Source: Bacteroidales bacterium
GTDB taxonomy: Bacteria; Bacteroidota; Bacteroidia; Bacteroidales; F082
Direction: 5' to 3'
DNA: 59,212 bases
Assembly (NCBI GenBank): GCA_017561025.1
Contig: JAFZDU010000060.1
Coordinates: 1-59,212 of the forward strand
A program made the position numbers and the translations under genes. Shown piece by piece: positions 37,901 to 44,724 of the stretch (positions within the stretch are counted from its first letter, which is position 1; every line of letters begins with the position of its first letter). The notes beneath the pieces are model-generated. The model was not told the origin of the DNA, searched no databases, and saw nothing but the letters and a program-made list of their open reading frames with translations.

Positions 37901-40352
37901 ATTCACAGAAGAAACAACATTCAACGCTGCTATCACAGGCGCTAACGGTAAATTAGCTTTATACGCAGAAAACTTCAACGGCGAAGATGGTCCAGGTGCT
38001 GACAACTACTACGTTGAAAACACATTCGATCCAAACGCTCCAACATCATTCGAATTCACATTCGACAACGAACAACCATTAGAAGGTCTTTCATTAATCG
38101 ACGCTGACGGCGACGGCAACAACTGGGAATTAGAACCAGATGGTCCTTACGGCTATGCAGGTTATGACCAAACACGTGCTATCATGTCATACTCATGGAA
38201 GTCAGGCGTTGGTACAATTTACCCAGACAACTACATCGTAACAGAACAAGCTTACGGTATCACAAGCCAATCAGTTGTTTCATTGAATGCTAAACCATCT
38301 TCAGACTATGACATTTACGAACACTTCGGTATCGTAGTTTCAGAAGACGGCATTAACTGGACTGTTGTTTACGAAGATACATTCTCATCAGGCAGCTGGA
38401 CAAACCCATCAGTTTCTCTCAGCGACTATGCTAACAAGAACCTCTATGTTGGTGTACGTCACTTCAACTGCAACAACGTATATTACATCTTAGTTGACAA
38501 CTTCACATTAACAGGCGGCAATGGTGGCGGCAATGAAGGAGGTGAAACTCCAGAATTAGCAACAAGCTTCTCAGAAAACTTCAACGCATACGGCCACGGC
38601 GCAACTAACATCAATGGTTGGAGAACATTCCAATACGATACAGACGGTTACAACTGGACAGCAGGCAACACATACGGCATCGCTGGTCCTGACAACACAA
38701 CATGTATCTACTCATTAACATATGCTGCAGGCTCATTAACACCTGATAACTTCATCGTTACAACATCACAATATTCAATCACATCAGCATCAACATTCAC
38801 ATTCGATGTAAGTCCTATGAACTATTCTTACATCTTTGACAAATATGCTGTTGTTGTTTCAGAAGACAATGAAAGCTGGTCAGTTGTTTACAGCGAATCA
38901 TTCAATGAAGGCTCAGAACAAGGTTTTGTTACAAGAACAGTCAACCTCAGTTCATACGCTGGCAAGAATGTTTACATTGGTATGCGTCACTACGACTGCG
39001 ACGGTGATTGGGGAACAGGTGTTTTAGCTGACAACTTCGTTTTATCAGACGGTGCTAAGAGAAACGGCGGTAATACTTTAAATATGACAGTTCCTGCTGG
39101 TACATACTACCTCGCAGCATCTGCAACAGAAGCTTTCACAGTAAACATCGACGTTCAAACAGCTCCACAAATCGCTAAGGTTTCATTCGAAGTTGAAGTT
39201 ATTAACGCTAACTCAGCTAAGACAACAGCAAGACCTAACGAATTCACAGCTGAATACCACTACTCAGTTTACGAAGCAGCTGAAGTAACAGCAGCAGGTG
39301 GCGTTGAAGCAATAGCATTAGAACTCCGCGACGACGAAACTCCTTATACAGAAGTTGACGTTTGGACATGGGAATGGTTCTCACCAGAAACAGAATACTA
39401 CATCATCGGTACAGCTATGAACGCTGCTGGCGAATGGGGTCCAACAACATACGTAACATTCACAACCCCAGAAGAAGAAATCGAATACGGTACAGCTGAA
39501 GTTGCTGTTGAAACAACAACAATCAATGCTACATCTGTAACAGTTGCTACAACAGTTAACGAACATACAAACGAATACCACATCGGTACTATCACAAAAG
39601 CTTTGTTCGACTACATGGGCGAAGATGTTATCGTTGCTTCATTACGTAACGACGGCAACCCTTACACAGGTAACAACACACACACATTCAACAACCTCAA
39701 CGCTTCAACAGAATACGTTGTTGTTGTAACAGCTAACAACGATGGTGAAGAATGGGGCACAACAACAATCGTAAGCTTCACAACTTTAGATTCTGATCCA
39801 GAACCACAAATCGCTGAAGTTGCTATCGTTGTTGAAGACATCACAGCTACATCTGTTAAGACAACAGCTACACCTAACGAATTCGCAGTTGGTTACACAT
39901 ACTCAATCTACGACAAAGCAGAAGTTGACGCAGCTGGCGCTGATGCAATCGCAGCAGAATTACAAGCTGAAGGCATCTCTTATACAGAAGTTGACGTATG
40001 GACATGGAACGAATTAACTCCAGAAACAGAATACTACTTCATAGGTACAGCTCAAAATGCAGCAGGTGAATGGGGTCCAACAACAGTTGTATCATTCACA
40101 ACAACACCTGACGGCTTAATCGAATTGAACAGCATGGTATCTGTTTATCCTAACCCAGCATCATCAGTGATCTTCGTTAAATACAATAGCAATGCTCAAG
40201 TAAGCTTAATCGACATGACAGGTCGCTGCGTTAAAGCTACTGAAATCTCAGGCGACGCAACAATCAATGTTGAAGACTTAGAAAAAGGCATGTACATCAT
40301 CAAGATTCAAGATGGCGACAACACAATGATCCACAGAGTTGTTGTAAAATAA
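34926..40352 (+). CDS. Second giant T9SS-secreted adhesin, paralogue of the first
   Basis: A 1808-residue protein. The ATG at 34926 gives a signal peptide MKKFLLSLMLMVMFAPFALH that is nearly identical to that of the upstream paralogue; an upstream in-frame TTG is rejected. Two copies of the SYC-SW/EMIYQSSEIG-type beta domain (about 25-190 and 230-410) come first, then Gly-Glu-rich linkers (GEGEGEEGEGEGNE), and adhesin modules at about 435-580 and 615-770 and onwards. A split PPC-like sandwich (about 948-1030 and 1380-1410) has two adhesin modules inside. Three Fn3-like repeats (about 1415-1735; SPETEYYIIGTAMNAAGEWG) and a T9SS type A sorting domain (SVYPNPASSVIFVKYNSN to HRVVVK) finish it. 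Residues about 664-789 share a near-identical block with the upstream gene, including a Pro-Glu linker otherwise foreign to this protein. The function is probably surface adhesion or ligand binding; the partner is unknown. Confidence 0.85.
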   Translation: MKKFLLSLMLMVMFAPFALHADEIIVGNGTSNTNMAPFGNSYCYSWTEMIYQSSEIGQACDITSLSFQCATTGFFGTMTVSEMNVYLAEVTKSELATGNFTPESDLTLVYSGTNFVIGDEEWETLTLDTPFSYSGNNNLVIVISKSSASGNNMNIRWTSDQIANSIMFDFSDSNPDAALFPNASGHTAGNGYLYNQRPIVKLGTGATNPGEGEGEEGEGEGNENIGTPTHELVVGTADATTANVPFKTTYKYSWIETIYPQNELCDAGTIYSIAYHCATVNNSGYTLSNVDIYLGETSKSVYSSSSDWTPESELTLVYSGSNVELGDEEWETFVFNTPFEYSGNNNLVIAVGKKASETTSTAFKWYYSMPEEGNVLITYNDYDSSYGNYPSGAGYDPSYMRADIKIGYTPTEGGDNEGEGEGGEGNEGEGNEGVLFSYDFNDGTMTGWRAIDQDGDNKNWRMAYYEGVDGTACLASDTYSGGDLYPDNIIVTETAYTIANDSELSWQTRPYDASFCEEHYAIVVSTDNATFTNVWEETLTSSYVYSERTLDLSAYAGQTVYVGFRHYNCNGSNATALLIDDVVLTGSNNNESGNEGEGGNEGEGGEGNEGEGGVVFFYDFNDGTFNGMTSIDKDGDGIEWMMYDGGGVDATYAVSSWTYGMYTPENYLITTETYTINNGDYLEWYLNTTDAFYPHDIYGVVVSADGENFTTVMEENIAAATVGYEVRTADLSQYAGQTVHIGFVHKNGGYNSNGIAIDNVKYVGSTNTEEPEQPVDPEEPVDPEQPELATTFNFDFNSNLEGWTIIDVNNDTYTWEISDGIMQVGSDGTKCLFSLSTSLQPNDYVVTESAYSITETSTLSFEVKTDNKFYPDYYSVEISEDGENFTVVMEENAPEAYTTKNIDLSAYAGKNLYIAFHHFNSNYCAGVLIDNAVLSTEGGNVDPQETEGDTWQNAIVVSEYPFTSTPDYANLNNDYTLPGETEDGADAVYKLTFTEETTFNAAITGANGKLALYAENFNGEDGPGADNYYVENTFDPNAPTSFEFTFDNEQPLEGLSLIDADGDGNNWELEPDGPYGYAGYDQTRAIMSYSWKSGVGTIYPDNYIVTEQAYGITSQSVVSLNAKPSSDYDIYEHFGIVVSEDGINWTVVYEDTFSSGSWTNPSVSLSDYANKNLYVGVRHFNCNNVYYILVDNFTLTGGNGGGNEGGETPELATSFSENFNAYGHGATNINGWRTFQYDTDGYNWTAGNTYGIAGPDNTTCIYSLTYAAGSLTPDNFIVTTSQYSITSASTFTFDVSPMNYSYIFDKYAVVVSEDNESWSVVYSESFNEGSEQGFVTRTVNLSSYAGKNVYIGMRHYDCDGDWGTGVLADNFVLSDGAKRNGGNTLNMTVPAGTYYLAASATEAFTVNIDVQTAPQIAKVSFEVEVINANSAKTTARPNEFTAEYHYSVYEAAEVTAAGGVEAIALELRDDETPYTEVDVWTWEWFSPETEYYIIGTAMNAAGEWGPTTYVTFTTPEEEIEYGTAEVAVETTTINATSVTVATTVNEHTNEYHIGTITKALFDYMGEDVIVASLRNDGNPYTGNNTHTFNNLNASTEYVVVVTANNDGEEWGTTTIVSFTTLDSDPEPQIAEVAIVVEDITATSVKTTATPNEFAVGYTYSIYDKAEVDAAGADAIAAELQAEGISYTEVDVWTWNELTPETEYYFIGTAQNAAGEWGPTTVVSFTTTPDGLIELNSMVSVYPNPASSVIFVKYNSNAQVSLIDMTGRCVKATEISGDATINVEDLEKGMYIIKIQDGDNTMIHRVVVK
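36915..37292 (+). repeat. 378-base block shared with the first giant adhesin (copy 2)
   Basis: About 96% identical to 27916-28293 by hand count, while the flanking parts of the two genes are much more diverged. It brings the PEQPVDPEEPVDPEQPE-type linker into a gene whose other linkers are Gly-Glu rich. Confidence 0.85.
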
Positions 40353-40385
40353 TGACTAAAGACTAAGGTCTAAAGTCAAAAGACA

Positions 40386-40419
40386 AGAGGCTGCTGAAAT
40401 TAGCAGCCTCTTTTTTTTT
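40386..40419 (+). terminator. Intrinsic terminator of the second giant adhesin
   Basis: GAGGCTGCT (40387-40395) and AGCAGCCTC (40402-40410) around a GAAATT loop, followed by nine T. Confidence 0.92.
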
Positions 40420-40439
40420 ATGAAACGCATCGCGTTAGT

Positions 40440-40690
40440 TTCAATAGTTGTGGTAGTTTTTGGCAGTGGTGGCAGCATTAGTCCTGGCAGTGAAGGAAGT
40501 CGTGTTAGTCCGTTGAGATTGAAGTGATGGCAGTAGATTAGTGCTGGCAGTATTTAAAAGTTAATATAGCTATTAGTCTTGGCAGTGGTGTTAGTCTTGG
40601 CAGATTTTAGTGATGGCAGTGGTGTTAGTGATTGAGTAATTAAGTAATGGAGTTAATTGAGTAATGGCAGTATATTAGTGCTTGTTGTCT
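40440..40690. repeat. Degenerate short-unit repeat array
   Basis: About nine GGCAG cores and eight TTAGT words alternate in irregular order (for example TTAGTCTTGGCAGTGGTG, TTAGTGCTGGCAGTA). Unit spacing varies from about 12 to 40 bases and no reading frame is supported. The gene-free stretch between the second adhesin and thioredoxin consists only of this array and the terminator. Confidence 0.7.
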
Positions 40691-40698
40691 TGTTGTCT

Positions 40699-41151
40699 TT
40701 ACAAAAGTCTCTCTTTTATAATCTTGTTTATTTCTGCTTTTGGAAGAGCGCCTTGTGTCATCATTGGCTGTCCGTTCATAGGGACAAACAACATTGTTGG
40801 GATAGAGCGAATTCCGAATGCCTGTGACAATTCTTCTTCTGTCTCAGTATTTACCTTATATATATAGATTTGTCCGTCATATTCCTTAGCGAGTTCTTCC
40901 AATACTGGAGCTAACATCTTACATGGTCCGCACCATGATGCGTAGAAGTCGATGATAGCTGGTTTGTCGCCTTTATATTTCCATTCGGTTGGATTGCTTT
41001 CATAATCCATCACCTTGTTCAAAAATTCTTCTTTAGTTAAATTGATTGTTGTCATTTTCTTGTCTCCTTCACTTTTCGTAATCTTTTGAGAAGCAGCTTC
41101 CGTAACCGGAAGCTGCATGATCAAAAACATTAACATTATTTTAAAATTCAT
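40699..41151 (-). CDS. trxA: Thioredoxin (possibly exported)
   Basis: 150 residues with the active site WCGPC (Cys74, Cys77) in IIDFYASWCGPCKMLAPVL and the cis-Pro in SIPTMLF. It reduces disulfides of client proteins, and here probably the neighbouring peroxiredoxin. The first 21 residues (MNFKIMLMFLIMQLPVTEAA) resemble a signal peptide, so the protein may be periplasmic. A start at an internal ATG (MTTINLTKEEF, residue 33) would give a standard cytosolic thioredoxin. The gene lies 21 bases after the peroxiredoxin gene, so both are probably one OxyR-linked operon. Confidence 0.9.
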   Translation of the reverse strand: MNFKIMLMFLIMQLPVTEAASQKITKSEGDKKMTTINLTKEEFLNKVMDYESNPTEWKYKGDKPAIIDFYASWCGPCKMLAPVLEELAKEYDGQIYIYKVNTETEEELSQAFGIRSIPTMLFVPMNGQPMMTQGALPKAEINKIIKERLL

Positions 41152-41172
41152 TGCTGGGCAGTTTGAGAAAAT

Positions 41173-41880
41173 TTATTTTCCAAGTTTTTCTTCTACTTTT
41201 TCCTTGCTTAATTTCTTAGTGCAGAAGAACCAGTCGTAGCAGTGCATGTCTTCGTCTGTGCTTTGCATTCTTTCTTTTGCTACGCCGCATGAACCTGCTG
41301 TTGGCACGATGACTTCATCACCTGGACGCCAGTCGGCTGGCATTGCTACTCCGAAGTTGTCAGCTGTCTGCAAGGCAACCAACACTCTCATGATTTCATC
41401 GAAGTTACGTCCTAATGCGAGTGGGTAGTACATGATTGTGCGGATTTTGTCGAATGGGTCGATGAAGAAGACCGCACGTACTGCTGCTGTTGAACTTTCA
41501 CCAGGCTGGATCATGCCGTACATCTTTGCGACATTCATGCTGATGTCTTCGATAAGAGGGAACTTTATTTCCATGTCTTTCATACCCTTCCAGTCGATCT
41601 TTTCCTTGATGGTGCGTAACCATGCGATATGACTGTACAAACCGTCGACTGAGAGACCTACCAATTGTGTGTTGAGTCTTTCGAACTCGCCAGCCAATTT
41701 GCCGAATGACATGAACTCTGATGTACATACTGGAGTGAAGTCTGCAGGGTGGCTGAATAAGATCTTCCACATGCCTTTGTAGTCTGATGGGAAGTTGATT
41801 TCACCTTGTGTTGTTTTTGCTACGAATGAAGGAGCTTTGTCGCCAATTCTTGGCATTACGTTTATTGTGTTTGTTTCCAT
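41173..41880 (-). CDS. Peroxiredoxin, Prx6/archaeal type
   Basis: A 235-residue thiol peroxidase. FSHPADFTPVCTSE carries the peroxidatic Cys52, and the long C-terminal domain is typical of the Prx6 / archaeal 2-Cys group (AMPADWRPGDEVIVPTAGSC, then CYDWFFCTKKL, where additional cysteines could resolve). It reduces hydrogen peroxide and organic peroxides, with the downstream thioredoxin as likely reductant. It diverges from oxyR; a leader of about 115 bases separates its predicted start site from the ATG. Length is normal for the family. Confidence 0.9.
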   Translation of the reverse strand: METNTINVMPRIGDKAPSFVAKTTQGEINFPSDYKGMWKILFSHPADFTPVCTSEFMSFGKLAGEFERLNTQLVGLSVDGLYSHIAWLRTIKEKIDWKGMKDMEIKFPLIEDISMNVAKMYGMIQPGESSTAAVRAVFFIDPFDKIRTIMYYPLALGRNFDEIMRVLVALQTADNFGVAMPADWRPGDEVIVPTAGSCGVAKERMQSTDEDMHCYDWFFCTKKLSKEKVEEKLGK

Positions 41881-42001
41881 TTTATTACTATTTTTAATTT
41901 GTTGTTTATTTTATTTTATTTATTTATCTTTGTCTTTTGAATCTAACCTTCCGACTTTTTCCTTAACCTTTTGTCATCGGGCTTTGTTCATTTTGACGAT
42001 G

Positions 42002-42034
42002 CAAAAATAATACGAGAAAGCATCATAAGTCAAA
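42002..42034 (-). promoter_or_regulatory. Promoter of the peroxiredoxin-thioredoxin operon
   Basis: Minus-strand TATTTTTG (42002-42009) with TTTG (42031-42034) 21 bases upstream. Transcription should begin near 41997. Confidence 0.6.
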
Positions 42035-42045
42035 CAGATATTTTC

Positions 42046-42053
42046 TATATTTG
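42046..42053 (+). promoter_or_regulatory. -7 box of oxyR
   Basis: TATATTTG, 21 bases before the oxyR ATG, placing the start of transcription near 42058, inside the palindrome at 42055-42069. Confidence 0.55.
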
Positions 42054-42054
42054 T

Positions 42055-42069
42055 ATCGAAAATTTCGAT
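42055..42069. promoter_or_regulatory. Candidate OxyR operator (T-N11-A palindrome)
   Basis: ATCGAAAATTTCGAT: arms ATCGAAA and TTTCGAT are exact reverse complements around one base and contain T-N11-A, the LysR-family box. Its centre (42062) is about 65 bases upstream of the predicted peroxiredoxin start and overlaps the predicted oxyR start. Confidence 0.6.
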
Positions 42070-42073
42070 TAGT

Positions 42074-43003
42074 ATGACACTACAACAATTAGAATACATT
42101 ATCGCAGTCGACAAATATCGTCACTTCGTGAAGGCAGCAGAGTCATGCAACGTGACCCAATCCACGCTCAGCATGATGATACAGAAGCTAGAACAAGAGC
42201 TGGAGATAAGCATCTTCGACAGAAAAGCACAACCTATCGCCCCAACAGAAATTGGCAAGACACTCATCGATCAGGCTAGAGTGATATTATATAATGCAAG
42301 ACAGTTTAAGGAACTTGCCCTAAACGACAAGCAACAAGAGTCAGGAAAAGTGACATTGGGCATCATCCCAACAGTAGCTCCATATATCCTTCCAAAGCTT
42401 TTTAACGTGCTTCAAGAGAGAAATCCTAACATCAACCTTCATGTAAAGGAAATCACCACAGCGGAGATAATAAATCAACTGGAGAAGGCAGAGATAGACA
42501 TGGCATTGCTGGCGACGCCGCTCAACAATCCAAACTTCCTGGAGATTCCGGTATATTACGAGAGATTCTTCGCCTATGTCTCCCCTACCGAGCCTTTATA
42601 TAATATCATTAAGGAGTACGAGATGAATCATATCCCGACAGAACATCTCTGGGTCTTGAAAGAAGGTCACTGTCTGCGTAATCAGATTCTGCGACTCTGC
42701 GAATCCGACTCTGGCTTCTCGACCACATACGAGGCTGGCAGCATCGACACCTTAATTAAAATCGTCGACGCCAACGGTGGCTACACCATCATCCCAGAAC
42801 TGCATATCGACTTGCTGACCGAGCAGCAGAAGGCAAACGTACGCCCTATCATCAACCCAGAACCTAACAGAGAAATCTCTTTGGTAGTGAGAAACGACTA
42901 CGTCAAGGAGAGACTTCTTAACGTCATAGCGAAGAACATCTCAGACACCATCCCAGAAAACATGCTCGACGAGAGGTTGAAGAAGTTCTCAATTAAATTG
43001 TAA
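42074..43003 (+). CDS. oxyR: Hydrogen peroxide-sensing LysR regulator OxyR
   Basis: A 309-residue LysR-type regulator. The N-terminal winged helix (about 1-60) contains FVKAAESCNVTQSTLSMMIQ; the ligand domain follows. GHCLRNQILRLCESD holds Cys200 and Cys209, with the same spacing and surrounding as the redox cysteines of E. coli OxyR (199/208), so it should sense peroxide by disulfide formation. It diverges from the peroxiredoxin-thioredoxin operon, a natural target. No clear terminator follows. Confidence 0.93.
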   Translation: MTLQQLEYIIAVDKYRHFVKAAESCNVTQSTLSMMIQKLEQELEISIFDRKAQPIAPTEIGKTLIDQARVILYNARQFKELALNDKQQESGKVTLGIIPTVAPYILPKLFNVLQERNPNINLHVKEITTAEIINQLEKAEIDMALLATPLNNPNFLEIPVYYERFFAYVSPTEPLYNIIKEYEMNHIPTEHLWVLKEGHCLRNQILRLCESDSGFSTTYEAGSIDTLIKIVDANGGYTIIPELHIDLLTEQQKANVRPIINPEPNREISLVVRNDYVKERLLNVIAKNISDTIPENMLDERLKKFSIKL

Positions 43004-43119
43004 GATACAAGAAATCACACGAATTGACACGAAATATTTTTTCTCGCAAAGACGCAAAGAAACGCAGAGTTAATTTCCGTCAGCTATAAACTCTACACTC
43101 TCAACTATACACTTTTTTT

Positions 43120-43216
43120 GGGCGTTCCGGCGAAGCCGTCGGGCTTTCCGCTCTATCTTTGCTTGCCTCCGCTTACGCTACGGCTCGCAAAGGATGCCGC
43201 TGCAATCCCTAACGCA
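43120..43216 (+). repeat. Structured GGGCGTT...AACGC repeat, copy B
   Basis: Same conserved blocks as copy A, but the variable stem is longer and its sequence differs: ATCTTTGC pairs with GCAAAGGAT, and the small hairpin is GGC-GAA-GCC. Helix-preserving changes support a folded RNA or DNA. The 100 bases before it hold generic intergenic words (CGCAAAGACGCAAAGAAACG). Confidence 0.8.
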
Positions 43217-43266
43217 TTGGGCGAATTCTAGAAATTTAAATACGATCTAGAACATTCATTATCTAT

Positions 43267-43350
43267 GTAGAGACGTCACCCCGTGGCGTCTTTAAAAAAC
43301 AAAACCAAGACAAATCCCAATATGAGACGCCACAGGAGTGACGTCTCTAC
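43267..43350. repeat. Inverted pair of GTAGAGACG elements
   Basis: GTAGAGACGTCACCCCGTGG (starting 43267, continuing CGTC) faces the inverted copy at 43326-43350 (reverse complement begins GTAGAGACGTCACTCCTGTG). About 35 bases separate the arms, so a long hairpin can form. Confidence 0.8.
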
Positions 43351-43657
43351 GAAAATATTCCGTGATAAAAAATTAACTTTTTTATTCCAAGAATACATTG
43401 TACTTCTATCCATATTGTTTTGCTCCATTACTCCATCACCACATTACTACAAAAAGTCACGTAGTGACGACAGTTCCCAGGCAGGCGGTGGAGTGCGAAG
43501 CACGGAACCCCTGCATCCATGACCGAACTGATATAAAAGTGCCGAAGGCACGACGGAGTTTTTTCTGTCGCACCTTCGGCGCTTTGATTTATTGGTAACA
43601 TTCTCTTGCAGGCATTCCGCACCATGTGCTCCATACCTGCCTGGGAACTGTCGTTCC
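43335..43657. repeat. Foldback repeat, copy 1 (with an inserted hairpin)
   Basis: Direct repeat of 44418-44643. It begins GGAGTGACGTCTCTAC and ends with an 18-bp perfect inverted repeat, CGACAGTTCCCAGGCAGG (43468-43485) against 43636-43653. The loop has an extra 91 bases (43516-43606) absent from copy 2, which contain another hairpin (AAAGTGCCGAAGG / CCTTCGGCGCTTT). No protein is encoded. Confidence 0.85.
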
Positions 43658-43846
43658 TTCGGAACTTTTGAAAATTCCTCAACTCCTAACTCCTAATTCT
43701 TAACTCAAAAGACGCATCAACGACATATTGTTCATTTTTCATTGTGTCGTATGATACGTCTCTACATTGCGATTTTTAACATTTTTTAACTTTTTTATTT
43801 GGAATTGTTGTTTTAATTTTGCGGTGAAACTTTGTAACCAAATTTT
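43658..43846. other. Gene-free stretch before the ORF6N gene
   Basis: Contains simple words (CTCAACTCCTAACTCCTAAT), a third GTAGAGACG-type tail (ACGTCTCTAC at 43756-43765 preceded by the palindrome CGTATGATACG), and a -7 candidate TAATTTTG (43814-43821) 33 bases before the ORF6N ATG. No gene is seen. Confidence 0.5.
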
Positions 43847-44287
43847 ATGAAAGACATTAAAAATCTGATATACACCATAAGAGGTGTAAAAGTTATGCTG
43901 GATTCTGATTTGGCTCAACTATACGGCTACACAACAAAAGCATTTAACCAGCAAGTAAAAAACAACATTGAAAAATTCGATACTGATTTCAGGTTTCAAT
44001 TAACAAAAGAAGAATACAATGAAATATTAAGGTCAAAAAATTTGACCTTAGAATTAGAAAACGACTTTTTGAGGTCAAAAAATTTGACCTCAAAAGAACA
44101 AAGAGGCGGAAGACAATACCTCCATTTCGTTTTTACCGAACAAGGAATCTATATGCTGATGACAGTTCTTAAAGGAGAACTTGCCACAAAGCAAAGCATC
44201 ATCCTTATAAGAACATTCAAAGAAATGAAAGATTTCATCCTTACAAATAACATTATTGAACACAAAGAAATACTACAGCTACCATAA
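43847..44287 (+). CDS. ORF6N domain protein, probably 3'-truncated
   Basis: A 146-residue protein starting MKDIKNLIYTIRGVKVMLDS then DLAQLYGYTTKAFNQQVKNN, the ORF6N (KilA-N-like) DNA-binding domain at about 8-95, followed by a helix-rich stretch (RGGRQYLHFVFTEQGIYMLM) seen in phage/anti-repressor-related ORF6N proteins. A short repeat of LRSKNLTLELENDFLRSKNL lies in the middle; the DNA repeats GGTCAAAAAATTTGACCT. Homologues often continue further, and this frame stops at 44287 exactly where a relic of another gene begins on the other strand, so the 3' end was probably lost. It lies between two copies of a foldback repeat. Likely an accessory or mobile gene. Confidence 0.75.
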   Translation: MKDIKNLIYTIRGVKVMLDSDLAQLYGYTTKAFNQQVKNNIEKFDTDFRFQLTKEEYNEILRSKNLTLELENDFLRSKNLTSKEQRGGRQYLHFVFTEQGIYMLMTVLKGELATKQSIILIRTFKEMKDFILTNNIIEHKEILQLP

Positions 44288-44358
44288 TCTTCAGGTTTAT
44301 TTGCACCAACATTGCAAGTTGCCCACTTAACACTCAAACCTAAATCAACGCATTCATG
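44284..44358 (-). pseudogene. Relic of a Fibrobacter-paralogous-domain (TIGR02145-like) gene
   Basis: The minus strand encodes HECVDLGLSVKWATCNVGAN then KPEDYG, the highly conserved motif of Bacteroidota cell-surface proteins with the Fib_succ_major/TIGR02145 domain (consensus close to EYVDLGLSVKWATCNVGA). There is no start codon in this frame and it is cut off after about 26 residues at the ORF6N end, so it is a gene fragment left by recombination. Confidence 0.6.
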
Positions 44359-44417
44359 ACTCTAGAAATTTAGAACTCTAGAATTCTAGAACTTTAAAAA
44401 TTTAAAACAACATCCTT

Positions 44418-44643
44418 GGAGTGACGTCTCTACAAAAATATTCTGTGATAAAAAATTAACTTTTTTATTCCAAGAATACATTGTACTTCTATCCATATTG
44501 TTTTGCTCCATCACTACATCACTACAAAAAGTCACGCAGTGACGACAGTTCCCAGGCAGGCGGTGGAGTGCGCAGCACGGAACCCCTGCATTGCAGGCAT
44601 TCCGCACTATGTGCTCCATACCTGCCTGGGAACTGCCGTTCCT
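44418..44643. repeat. Foldback repeat, copy 2 (compact form)
   Basis: Direct repeat of 43335-43657. The arms CGACAGTTCCCAGGCAGG (44543-44560) and 44621-44638 (one mismatch) enclose a near-complete 96-nt hairpin. The loop joins CTGCA directly to TTGCAGG, so it is the uninterrupted form. The preceding 44361-44400 holds CTAGAA palindromic words. Confidence 0.85.
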
Positions 44644-44724
44644 GACGGAGTTCTTCGTCAATGAAACCTCACGAAAATTTAAGACTTTAGCTTAGTACAA
44701 ATTTATGGATTGTAATTGTAGTAC

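Noticed and set aside
40440-40690. A CRISPR array
   Set aside because: The repeat cores are too short (5-13 bases), spacing is irregular, spacers are not of constant size and no cas gene is near.
43335-44643. An insertion sequence with transposase
   Set aside because: No transposase motif was found in any frame between or beside the repeats; only the ORF6N gene lies inside.
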